A stretch of DNA of 64,000 nucleotides. It comes from Nematostella vectensis. Taxonomy: Eukaryota; Cnidaria; Anthozoa; Actiniaria; Edwardsiidae. Shown here one piece after another: positions 10,728 through 22,434 of this stretch. Every line of letters starts with the position of its first letter. Position 1 is the stretch's first letter. The DNA lies in contig NC_064040.1 of the NCBI RefSeq assembly GCF_932526225.1, forward strand, positions 1,302,001-1,366,000, written 5' to 3'. The notes under the pieces are model-generated. The model did no database searches, was not told the DNA's origin, and saw nothing but the letters and a program-made list of their open reading frames with translations. A program made the translations under genes and the position numbers.

Positions 10728-13700
10728 CATGTATATCACCCAGGATCTTCAGTTCCAACTAATGCCCCTTCCAAACAAAAGCTAGTTTGGGGGTGACTTG
10801 GGTGAACTTGGGATTTCTATGGCCACTTTTCTTGTGCTAGTTTGGGGGTGACTTGGGTGAACTTGGGATTTCTATGGCCACTTTTCTTGTGCTAGTTTGG
10901 GGGTGACTTGGGTTAACTTGGTATTTCTATGGCCACTTTTCTTGTGCTAGTTTGGGGGTGACTTGGGTTAGCTTGGTATTTCTATGGCCACTTTTCTTGT
11001 GCTAGTTTGGGGGTGACTTGGGTTAACTTGGTATTTCTATGGCCACTTTTCTTGTGCTAGTTTGGGGGTGACTTGGGTTAACTTGGTATTTCTATGGCCA
11101 CTTTTCTTGTGCTAGTTTGGGGGTGACTTGGGTTAACTTGGTATTTCTATGGCCACTTTTCTTGTGCTAGTTTGGGGGTGACTTGGGTTAACTTGGTATT
11201 TCTATGGCCACTTTTCTTGTGCTAGTTTGGGGGTGACTTGGGTTAACTTGGTATTTCTATGGCCACTTTTCTTGTGCTAGTTTGGGGGTGACTTGGGTTA
11301 ACTTGGTATTTCTATGGCCACTTTTCTTGTGCTAGTTTGGGGGTGACTTGGGTTAACTGGTATTTCTATGGCCACTTTTTTTGTGCTAGTTTGGGGGTGA
11401 CTTGGGTTAACTTGGTATTTCTATGGCCACTTTTCTTGTGCTAGTTTGGGGGTGACTTGGGTTAACTTGGTATTTCTATGGCCACTTTTCTTGTGCTAGT
11501 TTGGGGGTGACTTGGGTTAACTTGGTATTTCTATGGCCACTTCTTCATAAGTTGAGGTGCCTGCTGGTGACTAGATGAAAAATCGTTTTCAATAAAAAAA
11601 AAACACATCCTCCCAATACTGTGGTATAGAAACAAATTGTTAGAGCAATTTTATTGATAATTATGTCAAGGAGTGAGAATATAATGAAACCTGCTAACTA
11701 GAATGTACAAAAGAAAAAGAAAAACAGTTTGAGTTAGCAGGGAGTTTGAGTAATATGAGTAGAAATGATTGAATTTGTCCCTAGGTAACTTGAAGTCAGT
11801 CCAGTTAGCATGGTGTTGAAGTTATCACGGTTCCACTGTAGTTTAAGATGAAATAGCCTTGACTTATATTCTCTTGTGTTGCTTGGCCCAACGAGACACA
11901 AGTTGTCTCAAGTAGTTAGGATTATTGAGCTTATTTGGATTTTGTTGATCGTAACATGCTTACAGTAACATGCATTTGCTTAAATAGCCTTCATTTTTTG
12001 CCCATTCGCTAGACTGCTGTGACATATTCATGTTCCACATACACCAAATTGCTTGATTTCTATTTTGGCTAGGAGAAGCAATAGTTTCTGTGTTTTTTTT
12101 TTTTTGCATACATCTAGCAGTAGTACTATGAGACTCCAGCAGCAATGCTATTTATAAATATTAATGATGCGTGTCATACTAGTCAACTTAGTCCTTTATG
12201 CTAGCCTGGCATGAGGATGATTTACAAACATTCACAAGTAAGTATATTATTATTATTCTTTTTTGATGGGGATATTCCCGGATGCACTTTGCCTTGCCTC
12301 TGCTTCTTTTTTTTCTTAAAATTTCTTGATTAGTGCCATATATGAGATATGGGAGATAAAAGAAACCTACTGTACCTTCCTTTACAAAGAAGTTGAACAA
12401 AGCCTGACCCTTCCCCCAAAAGCTAAAGATTACCATATACATGTTTTGATGAGTTATGACATTCTATTTCTAAAAATATCACAAATACAATAAGCAACTT
12501 GTCTTTTTTACACCCCATGTTGAGAGGCTATAGTTTGTTAGTTTGTCTGTCTGTTAGCCTATATCATGCAATTTTTTTAATTGAGTTATTTGCTGCTCTA
12601 GGGTATTTTCTGTATTAAGATTCAAATAATATTATTTCTTGTATCAATGGTCACTAAGAAATTGAGATTTTACTCTTACAGTTGTTCTCTTACTATTTTT
12701 GCGACATAATATATAAGTTATATAAGCAAGTTCTATTTTAACTTTATTTAAACTTTTTTACCTAGATAATTGATGTAATCGTGTAATTGTTTCAGGCTCC
12801 ACCCACTTTTCTATGTCGTGGCTTTTGCCCCCCTGACCCTCTGGGTGCTGGCTTTAATGTCGATTGGCACAAAGTTTCTTTGGAAAGCATTTTTCTCTCA
12901 GAAGACCCCAACAGTCACATGGTAAGAACAAACTGGCAAGGGCACTTTACAAGTTGAAATAAGAATTTAGAAATGTTATCTTTTCTTAATTTGTGTATAT
13001 GTTTTACAAATCTGGTGTATCTGAGACAACACTGGATGGGTCCTTTTTCGATATGTCTGAATTTGTTTCTTTGTATTTTTTTCTATGGCAATATAAAGGA
13101 GGCAGTCACTAGTTATACCCCAGGTAAATGAACTACTAACTTTCTCAGACTCTCTATTTTCATTCAGCATTTTTTGTTTTTATTTTTGTGCTTATGTTGT
13201 TGAATCAAAGTCATAAACAGGCAATTTACAAACTGAATTGATCTGATTCTGACTAATTATTTTCTTTTTTCCCTCTGATTTGAGAACAGAGGGAGCCCAT
13301 GGTATCTCCCAAGAGTCTTGGACTGTTGTTGATGAGGAAAGTTGTGAGGATAATGCAGTAAGCCCTTTGGAGCCTGAAGGTATATTATACATAGTACATA
13401 CTGTAATATAGTACATAGTAAAAACTTTCATTATCTGCAATATTGTTGAGGAATTTTGTGATTTTTAGTTAATGGCACTCCTATAAGGATTATTTATTAT
13501 TATTTTTACTATAACTGTTATCCTTACTATTAGTGCCGTTATTATTAGTAGTAGTATTAATATTGCTAGTATTATTATTAGTAGTATTATTGTTGCTGCT
13601 GCTCTTGTTGTTGATGTTGTTGTTATTATTTTTATTCATGATTCATTATGAAACTTTGTGGTTCCTGTCCAGAGTCAACTGCTGAGTCAGATCAGGGTGA

Positions 13701-16700
13701 AAAAGAGGCCAGCGATAATGATGCTGATGAAAATCCAGATGATGATGATGATGATGATGACGTTGATGAGGAAGAACTCATCAGACAAATGCTCGCAAAG
13801 GAACAAGAAAAAATCCAAAATGAAGCTTTACAGACTGTGCATTATTATTATTCTAAATCGTCAACTAGTGACACAGCAACTGCAACAACGTCAAGTAATA
13901 TTGCATCATCTTCCAGTCATCACCCTGTCGTGAGTACAACAACAACATCAGATGATGCACCATCATCATCTGATCAGTATCCCGTCTCGAGTGATGGTAG
14001 CTGCCCCCACTGTTATTCCTTTAATGTCAAGTACATCATCGTGGTGTCACCGGGCATGAGAGATACTGACCTACCGCCCACGCTGCAGCTGTTGTTGAGG
14101 AGGCAGCAGGCCTTTAAAATGGCAAAAGGTGAGTTTCTCAAATTTGACTCACTATTAAAAGTAGACAATAACTATTCAATGTTATAACATTTTTTTTGCA
14201 CAACTAAAGTGATTGAGTCGATTGAATAATGTGACAGTTTAAGCCAATGATTTATTTGAAAGAATATAATCTCAAACTAATTTTTTTGTTTACTAAAAAA
14301 TACTTTTTATGCTTAAGGCTCAATGGTGCCTTTCAAATTATTTATTTGCAAAATATAAACAATGACAAGATAAAATTTTTATTGCTTTCATTCTAGTTAC
14401 TTTTGAGGATAAGTATGGAAGAAGTTGTAAGCAAATCTGTTTCAAATCTTTTTTCAAAGTATTTTAGAATTTTTGTCACTTTCTACAGTAGTAAACAATG
14501 CAACTCTAACTGCTTTTCTTTATCCACAGGTAATTCTGCTGTCTTTTTCATTACCATGTTATCAAAATGCCAAAAACTCACGCTATGATTGTGTCAAATA
14601 TATTAGGGGCAGGGAATACTTAAAGCTGCAATCACATTCTAGTTCTGCTCAATTATGTAACAACCTCCAAAGCTTTTTAACAGAAAACCCGAAAAATATT
14701 TCAATATTGTGTCTATTGAAAGTTTCTTTGAGGGTGTGACTGATACTTTAGAGTGGATGGCCTGTTAAAGCGTGGATTCGGATAGATTCTACCAGAAGTA
14801 AGCTGGTGCAATTATTGCTTTAAAACAGCAATGGTTGAATAAAGATTGCAACAAGTTACTCACAGTGAAAAGAAGAAAAACTGCGAGTTTCTGAAAGATA
14901 CTGGGATAGTCACCAGGGGCAGATCTAGGGGTGGGTCCCCATATTTTCTAGGAGTGGGCGGGCCTGGCCACTTATTTCCAAATATTTGGCTTAAAAATAA
15001 CAAGAAATATTAGGAAATCTACTGGATAACCCAGCCCCCTTACTTGAAATCCTTGTTTTTATAACTCCTGATTCCACTGTTCAGTGCCTGAAAGAGAGAT
15101 GACCAAAGGGTTCAGTAGAATTATCAACTTTTTAATAACAGCGTACTTGAAACATACAATATTGGAAAAAGCAAGTCAGTAGCTTGACATAAGATTGCGC
15201 TCACAGTAGTGCTATGATGTCAAACACCCATGCATTGCCATAATATCAATAAAGTCTTTTCTCTTCTTGTGCTGTACAGTATATTGTTGAACTAGTAGTT
15301 GAAGAGGTGTAACTGTGCTTTTTCCTGTGTCTAACCAAAGCCACGTTTAGATGTGACTTACAATATATTGTATTTATATTATATTTAAATGTTTCTTCTT
15401 CTTTGAACATGTTTATTCTTCTTCCTTTATTTTGGCCAGCAAAATAAAAACTTGAAAAAAATACTCTCAACATTCTTCTCAGGGGCGGATCCAGGATTTC
15501 TAAATGGGGGTGGATAATGGCCGGATAGAAGGCATGTTACTGATCTAGTGGTTCTTCATAGGTCACATAGATCTCAGATCTTTCACTCAAAAAGGGGGGT
15601 GGATATCCACCCAACCCACCCCCCTGTATCCGCCCCTGCTTTTATTCAGGCATTTATGTCATACTTGAATGTGTTTGAAATTGTATTGTGTCTATTAGTG
15701 AATACCATCAATGGATCAAATGATGACATCATGTTTGTTTGCATTAGGTTCAAGTGAACCCCCATCCTTTCAATGCCAAAGCTGCCAGTTTGGCTTCAAC
15801 CTAGACTGGTCAAAGACAAACTTGGAGCTCATCTACGACATTGACCCAAGCAGTGCTCAGGCTGCAGAGATGGCAACAGTGTCCTCACCTACAACAACCA
15901 CCACACCATTGTACGATACAACAGCCACACCATTGTACGATACAACAGCCACACCATCGTACGTTACAACAGCACCTGTGTACTCATCAGAAACCACCAC
16001 AGCAGCATCAGCTTACCCGTCATCATACACAGCAGCATCTGCGTACCCGTCATCCTACACAGCGGCATCTGTGTACCTGTCAGAGACCACTACAGCAGCA
16101 TCTGCATATCCGCCATCATATACAGCAGCATCAGTGAGCACAAGCACAGAGCCCTATTATTATTATGACCCCCATCAAGCACCAGAATCAGGTGATTAGC
16201 AAGTGTGCCGCTGTCACATTGAAGGGAAATGTGCAATTGCACTAAGAAATCATGTGACTTTTTGGGTGACAAACTCTCGAGCGATCCAGCTTTAGGCGAC
16301 AAAAACAACAACAACAAAAAGCAACTTTTAAGCACTCACAAATCATCAGAAGTTTTCTGGAGAAAGCCACATTTTTCTTAGACATAAATTGGAAATTTTG
16401 TTCTTATATTCACTGAAGTATTTCTTTGTCATACTGGTGGGCTAGTAAAGCTCATGTCCATCAGATAGCATGCTTTTTGCATCCTTTACAACTTACTTCA
16501 CATAACTGTTAAGGTGGAAGTATAAAAACATAGAAGATAATTTTTGAACCAAATAATAATGTCTATAGGCCTGATTCCTGACACAAGATAATCTTGTGTG
16601 AATCTTTGTTTCATAGACATGTCTTACCAAACAGCACCAGGATATCCACCACCACAGTACATGCCACACCCTAGGATGCGACCTCCCACAAGAATACCAC

Positions 16701-19700
16701 CTCCTGGAATGGGTCCTCCCCCACGGATTCCACCACCCCCCATCAGGGCACCCGTAGATGTGTACCCACCACGAGCGCCTCAAGGAGCTTCCCAAACACC
16801 ACCTTATCCTGGCTCCCATTATTCAAGGGTTCCTCCACCAGATGGACCATACACAAGAGCTTTACCTCCTGGAGAACCTTATGCTAGAATGCCCCCTCCA
16901 GGAGCAACTCACCCAAGAGTACCCTCTCCAGGAGCATCTCACCCAAGAGTTCCCCCTCCAGGAGCACCTCACCCAAGAGTTCCCCCTCCAGGAGCATCTC
17001 ACCAAAGAGTTCGCCCTCCAGGAGCACCTCACCCAAGAGTGCCCCCTCCAGGAGCACCGCACCCAAGATTTCCCCCTCCAGGTGCACCTCACCCAAGAGT
17101 GCCCCCTCCAGGAGCACCACACCCAAGAGTCCCACCTCCAGGTGCACCTCACCCAAGAGTGCCTCCTCCAGGAGCACCTCACCCAAGAGTGCCCCCTCCA
17201 GGAGCACCTCACCCAAGAGTGCCCCCTCCAGGAGCACCTCACCAAAGAGTGCCCCCTCCAGGAGCACCTCACCCAAGAGTACCCCCTCCAGGAGCACCGC
17301 ACCCAAGAGTGCCCCCTCCAGGGGCACCTCACCCAAGAGTTCCCCCTCCAGGAGCACCTCATCCAAGAGTGCCCCCTCCAGGGGCACCTCACCCAAGAGT
17401 TCCCCCTCCAGGAGCATCTCACCCAAGAGTTCCCCCTCCAGGAGCACCTCATCCAAGAGTGCCCCCTCCAGGAGCACCTCACCCAAGAGTTCCCCCTCCA
17501 GGAACACCTCATCCAAGAGTGCCCCCTCCAGGGGCACCTCACCCAAAAGTGCCCCCTCCAGGAGCACCTTATCAAAGACTGCCCTATTCTGGAGCATATC
17601 ATCCAAGATTGCCCCCTCCTGGACCACCCTATCAAAGAGTGCCCCCTCCAGGAGCACCTATTCAGAGGGTTCCCCTTCCTGAAACACATCATCAAAGAGT
17701 GCCCTATTCTAGAGCAACTCACCATGGGGAACCCAGCCCAAGAATTCCTACAGTGACCCCAAGAGTTCCTTTCTCGCCTTTAGCAGAAAGTCCACAGAAG
17801 TCTCCTTTGGAGCCAGTCACAGCTACTCAGACGACACCACCTGTGGCACCTAGAGTGCCACCCCCTTCCCCCAGGATGCAACCCCCTGCCTCAGGTACCT
17901 CCCGAGGATGAACCCCCTGCTTCAGGTTTTCCCAGGATGCACCCCCCTGCTTCAGGTTTCCCCAGGATGCACCCCCCTGCTTCAGGTTTCCCCAGGATGC
18001 ACTCCCCTGCTTCAGGTTTCCCCAGGATGCACCCCCCTGCTTCAGGGTTTCCCAGGATGCAACCCCCCTGCTTCAGGTTTCCCCAGGATGCACCCCCCTG
18101 CTTCAGGTTTCCCCAGGATGCACCCCCCTGCTTCAGGTTTCCCCAGGATGCACCCCCTGCTTCAGGTTTCCCCAGGATGCACCCCCCTGCTTCAGGTTTC
18201 CTCAGGATGCACCCCCCTGCTTCAGGTTTCCCCAGGATGCACCCCCCTGCTTCAGGTTTCCCCAGGATGCACCCCCCTGCTTCAGGTTTCCCCAGGATGC
18301 ACCCCCCTGCTTCAGGTCCCCCTCTACGTTGCACTCCCCTGCTTCAGGTACCATCTAGGATGCACTCTCTTTAGGTTCATATGCTGTAGCAAATAATCAA
18401 ATTGCTTTTAAAAGTTAGGTACTTCACATTCAGAGTTACTTTAGAGCCATGATACCAGACAAAGCTTCCTGTTCAGTGTATAGATTTTATTTTTTTAGAT
18501 ACAAAATATTAACTTTATGTGTTATCCACCATTTATTCTGCTCTGATTAAATTCATATTAATGACAAAATCTAGTTTCTCAAAAGCCACCTGAATGTTTA
18601 AGTTTTCTGTCTTGATATGGTATGTGTTATTGATATGGTATGTGTTATTGATATGGTATGTGTTATTGATATGGTATGTGTTATTGATATGGTATGTGTT
18701 ATTTTGCCTAGGAAGTGCAGCCCCTCCCAATGCTGACGGCGGAAACTCACCAGCCCCCTACTATCCGCCACACCCAGGGTACAGCCTCAGAGCACCGCGG
18801 CAGACGCCTCCTGGCTATGGGCCTAACTGGTATCCACCGCCTGGCCCTACTAGGCATCCTCCCCCGGCCAGAGGTACATCAGGGTATGCTACAGGCTACC
18901 AACACACCTATGGTACAGAGCCAAGCTGGGATACAACCTCATCGTCATCCTATTATGGGTAAGCTGTCTTCTAAGTTGCCATTTTGATTGTTCCTTGTAC
19001 GACAACAAATACAAACTGTCATGTTGGAGGTACTTTTGCGTTCTCTAAGATATTTCATACTCGCAAACAAAGTAAAGGATCCCTTAAAGATTTGTTGCAT
19101 CACCACAATAATACAGTTGCTAAATAAAGTCAATTAGCCCTCCCAAAGTGCTATACCAACAGACACTGCAACATAACCTGCTTTACCCGCAGTCATTATG
19201 GACACACATGCTTATACATTACACCAATACAGTAGTTTTAACTACTGTATTAAATATTAGTTAATAGTATTAATATTAGTTAATAGTAGTTAAATATAGC
19301 CAATTAACCCTCCCAAAGTGAAGCAATACATACACTTCTCAAGATGTTAAGCCAGAATTTCCTGTACCTAGTAGCTGTTTGTTATATTTTTAAGTGTTTT
19401 TGATTATCTACCTCTTTTGCTTCTACAGTGAAAAGTGATGTCTGATAATTGTGTTCTATTATCACAGATATGATAGTAGCTATCCTCAGCCATACTTTTC
19501 ACAAACTGATCCACGTATTCCTCCGCCACCATTCGCGCAAAGAGGCTACCACCACCCTCCCCATCGCCTGCCGCCTGGTCCTGCCCACTTCCCCCCACCT
19601 GTAGCACCCCAAGGCAACCAATACCACCCTCCATCCTCCAGTGCTTCTCACTGGTCTGCTGGTACAGCGGAAGACACCACAGCAAGCTTCAGCAGCAGTA

Positions 19701-22178
19701 TTACTACCCATACCACCTCCACAACCAAGACAATACCTACCGAGGGAACAGATGCATGGGTAGAGGAGAACACACACAGCGAGGGAAGCAACGAAGCAGC
19801 AATGCCTGTCCAGGATGACAATGAGAGAGCCAAAAAGGATGCGGACCGGTTCGAGGATATTCTGAATCGTATTGATCAGGCACGAGGTGATGACAGTGGA
19901 GACAACACCATGAAGGCGTATCTGCAGAAGCTGCAATGGGCGGGGCAAGAAGAGGAAGGAGCCCATGAGCCGGAACCAAACTCACTGAGCGAAGAGCATG
20001 GAGATCTCCTGAGCTATGATGAGTTCCCCCCAGGGGTGGATCCACCCGCCCCTCCCCCCAGTGCTACCTCTGCAGCTGATGCTGGTCTCACCGCTGGCAC
20101 TGATTCTGATGCTGCTGCTGAGGCAGAAGGTAGGATGTCATTGTGCACGTCACGTGTAAAGGGTGCGTGGAATGTGGCATGGAGTATGATTCCCGAATGT
20201 CATTGTGGACGTCACGTGTGCATGGAATGCGGAAAGGCGTAAGCTTGCACAGTTCGTGGGTTTCTTTTTCATCTGCTGCACCCTTAGTTCGACAACTGGA
20301 AAACTGTCCCCGTTGGTAGCAGTAGAGACATGTTTGAGGAGATGATAGCCGCCGAGTCGATCTGTGGAGCGCAGTAGCTGAGAAAGAAACCCACGCACTT
20401 GTTCAAATGTATCTTCTCTTATTTTGTGTGTATGGCGCTCAAAGCTCTAAATAAGGACAAAATCAATTAAAGGTCTTTTTTTCTGTTTTGCTTCAGACAC
20501 GTCCTCACACCCAAGTGATAAGATGCCTCATTACACGGCGGACGATTATGACGACAAAACATCCAACAAACAAGACATACAAAACAGGCAAACTGGTCAA
20601 TCTAACAGATGTGCCGCAACCACTGGAGATGATAAAGAAGAGGAGGAATCTGACGAGGAATTTGTCACGCCAGTCCAGAGCCTTTCCGACCTGACTGCCG
20701 TGGAAGCAGATACCGAAGATGCTCCCTCCCCTGTAAGAGGAAGGGGACGTGGACGAGGAGGGCGTAAATCTGCCCGAGGCGCCTCGAGGAAGCGAGGTTC
20801 ACGTGCTCGAGCAGAAGAGTCTGCCGCCGATACAGGAGAAGGACTAAGTAGCCCTGCTATACGTGGCCGTGGTCGAGGAAAGGGCAGGGGTGAGGTCGGC
20901 TCTAAACAGAGAGGGGGTCTTGGTAGAAGTGGTGACAAATCACCCGTGAGGATGGAGCAGGAGTCCCCTCCAAGAAGTGCGGCGTCCCCGCCGGCTAGAG
21001 GAAGAAGAGGGCGAAAACGTGTGGGGGAAGACATATCAGGAAATGAGCAGTCGCTGGAAAAAGAAATAGAAAAAGAGGAACCTTCGCAAAGCTCGGCTAA
21101 TTCAAAAAGCCCATCACCAGAACACCAGGCAGCAGACCGTGAAGGGGAGCACGGTAATGAAAAGGCATCGGTGAACACAGCTCCCACTAGCCCCACTAGG
21201 AATGCTAAGAGGGGGAGGGGGCGAAGGGGTAGACCCCCTGGAGGAAGGCGTACTGCACAAAGGACCAATATAGATGCCCAGGATGAGCCTGGTGCATTGG
21301 ATAAGGAAGAAGACATTGATGGTGACAACCTCGGGGCAGAAGAAGTACTGCCAATCCCTCCAAGCCCAACCCTAGAGCCTGCCAGTAATAGGAAACCCCG
21401 AGGCCGAAAACTTAAGTCACTGACGCAAAGCTCGGAGCAGGCAAACGTTACAGAGTCTGAACAGGGTGTATCAGACAGCGAGCCGAGTCACGCCAAAGAA
21501 TCGGCGAGTGGGCGTGGCAGCGTTCAAGCCAAGAAGAGACGTACAAGCTCTGGTGTTCCACCAAGAGCAGGGGAGCACCTTAAGGCGATGATCGAGGGGG
21601 GACCTGATGCCATGGGAGACGAGACTACAGGAAGCTCTGCGCTGGTAGAGGGAGGGATTACCAACCCAGAAACACCCGATGACAGGGTGGATGGAAAAGA
21701 TAATATTGCCTCGAAGCAGAATAGCCACAGGACTACTACCCGAGGCCGAGCAGGCTGGGGTAGACCAGTGGCGCAGGCGCAGTCAACTGAGGAGGATATT
21801 GCCGGGTCAGACCCGGAGACACCTTTGCGTAGAGCGCGAGCAACTCGCAACCAGAAACAACGAGACGCCTCCCAAGACTCCATTTTGGACCACGCTGAAG
21901 AAATCCACGAGCGACCAGAAACCACAAAACTAAGGCAAAAACGGATGCACACGAGCGCAGAGCCCGCAGACGCAAAGAGGTCCACAAGGCGTACTAGCAG
22001 ACAGGGGCCGGTAGAGAGCAGTTTAGGCGAGAGCTCAGAGCTCGAAGGTACTGATACAATAGAGGCAGATGGCGAGGATAGCGACGATAGTGACGTTATT
22101 TTAGAGAAGCCTTCTCCCGTCAAGGTTACAAAGAGAGCGTCGCGAAGAACTCCACGCGCCAAGAGGGGAAGGCGATAG
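7428..22178 (+). CDS. Unrecognised nuclear-type protein: duplicated Cys module, Pro-rich repeats, AT-hook tail; 13 exons, 1752 aa
   Basis: Exons are 7428-7436, 7536-7564, 9725-9838, 10169-10265, 12796-12921, 13099-13123, 13290-13379, 13673-14128, 15748-16191, 16617-17894, 18712-18958, 19468-20129 and 20497-22178. All junctions are GT-AG and phases agree throughout. The first module has C36-x2-C39 and C90-x3-C94 followed by GFNVDW. The second has C274-x2-C277 and C325-x2-C328 followed by GFNLDW. Between them lies an acidic D-run (about 185-193). Residues about 350-460 are Thr/Ala/Ser/Tyr-rich, about 540-830 repeat [10 protein letters not shown], and about 890-1000 are Pro/Tyr-rich. The last exon has RGRGRGRGG (about 1273), an [12 protein letters not shown]-hook (about 1435) and KPRGRK (about 1492), and ends in basic [11 protein letters not shown]. 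These features suggest a chromatin- or RNA-associated protein. An in-frame ATG at 7404 is an alternative start. I cannot name the family. Confidence 0.8.
8089..8684. mobile_element. MITE-like element with C/G-rich inverted ends
   Basis: The left end (CATTTGAAACTCCCACCCCC then ATGGTTCTGGG) is repeated inverted at the right end (CCCAGGACCATGGGGGTGGG then GGGTTTCAATTG). The element is about 600 bp, lies in intron 2 of the AT-hook gene and has no coding capacity. A shorter relative occurs at 42820-43020. Confidence 0.6.
10456..10731. repeat. Hexanucleotide microsatellite (ATTATC)n
   Basis: About 43 almost perfect ATTATC units, with ATT triplets at both edges, run for about 275 bp in intron 4 of the AT-hook gene. 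Near-perfection implies recent expansion. The long low-complexity open frames here (His-Tyr, Leu-Ser, Met-Ile, Asn-Asp) are artefacts. Confidence 0.98.
10782..11545. repeat. 55-bp minisatellite in intron 4 of the AT-hook gene
   Basis: About 14 copies of a 55-bp unit starting GCTAGTTTGGGGGTGACTTG and ending GGCCACTTTTCTTGT are present. The first two units read GGGTGAACTTGGGATTT where later ones read GGGTTAACTTGGTATTT, so spread of the second form can be followed along the array. Confidence 0.95.
15480..15638. mobile_element. MITE-like element, ends AGGGGCGGATCCAGG / TGTATCCGCCCCTG
   Basis: About 160 bp flanked by near-perfect inverted ends (CAGGGGCGGATCCAGG and its inverse ending CCGCCCCTG), in intron 8 of the AT-hook gene. 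Internal G-rich and C-rich arms (AAATGGGGGTGG and CCACCCAACCCACC) can pair. It is non-coding. Confidence 0.6.
16869..17700 (+). repeat. Coding 30-bp minisatellite ([10 protein letters not shown]) in exon 10
   Basis: About 27 in-frame copies of a 30-bp unit (CCCCCTCCAGGAGCACCTCA plus CCCAAGAGTG) encode [10 protein letters not shown], with substitutions such as SHPRV, PHQRV, PHPRF and THPRV. Most differences are synonymous or conservative (GTT/GTG, GGA/GGG). That fits selection for the peptide and a Pro-rich extended linker. The antisense frames here are shadows. Confidence 0.93.
17895..18375 (+). repeat. About 30-bp tandem repeat seeded on the exon 10 donor site
   Basis: The exon ends AGGATGCAACCCCCTGCCTCAG then GT at 17895. 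The intron then repeats CAGGATGCACCCCCCTGCTT + CAGGTTTCCC about 15 times. Each unit thus carries a TTCAG|GTTTCC donor-like junction and a TTTCCCCAG acceptor-like tract. The first copy still reads GTTTTCCC and the last ones read CAGGTCCCCC and CAGGTACCAT. In-frame extension of exon 10 meets a TGA at 17909, so the first donor keeps the reading frame. Confidence 0.92.
18613..18704 (+). repeat. 18-bp repeat (TTGATATGGTATGTGTTA) beside the exon 11 acceptor
   Basis: Five units abut the polypyrimidine tract TTATTTTGCCTAG that ends at 18711. Each unit contains GGTATGTG, a good match to a 5' splice site, directly upstream of a real 3' splice site. Confidence 0.9.
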
Positions 22179-22428
22179 ATTGTTTGGATCAATCTACCAG
22201 TCTCGGGTACACACGCTTTGATGAAGTCTTCTCTTTATTGATTCACAAAAATGAGCTAAGTTTACCTAACAGCTGGTTGTGCTTAAAATGACCAGGGGCG
22301 TAATCGTATGATACCGGAGAATGCGGCTGTTTATACTATGTGTTTCACAAGTTGTTGTTTTGTCCTTTGCAATTCCCCATAAAAACCCGTGGTGATGATA
22401 TTCTGCCCACTAGCACTGAAATCCTGTA

Positions 22429-22434
22429 AATAAA
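22429..22434 (+). terminator. AATAAA polyadenylation signal of the AT-hook gene
   Basis: An AATAAA within TGTAAATAAAAG lies 251 bp after the stop at 22178, a usual distance. The stretch between holds no other gene and is taken as 3' UTR. Confidence 0.7.

Noticed and set aside
10155-10796. His-Tyr, Leu-Ser, Met-Ile and Asn-Asp repeat proteins
   Set aside because: They are six-frame translations of an (ATTATC)n microsatellite lying in an intron.
16862-17725. Antisense frames over the proline-rich exon
   Set aside because: Shadows of the coding 30-bp repeat; the plus frame is fixed by exon phases on both sides.
20597-22192. Antisense frames of 222-243 codons across the AT-hook exon
   Set aside because: They oppose a frame supported by continuous exon phase, by AT-hook motifs and by a poly(A) signal downstream.
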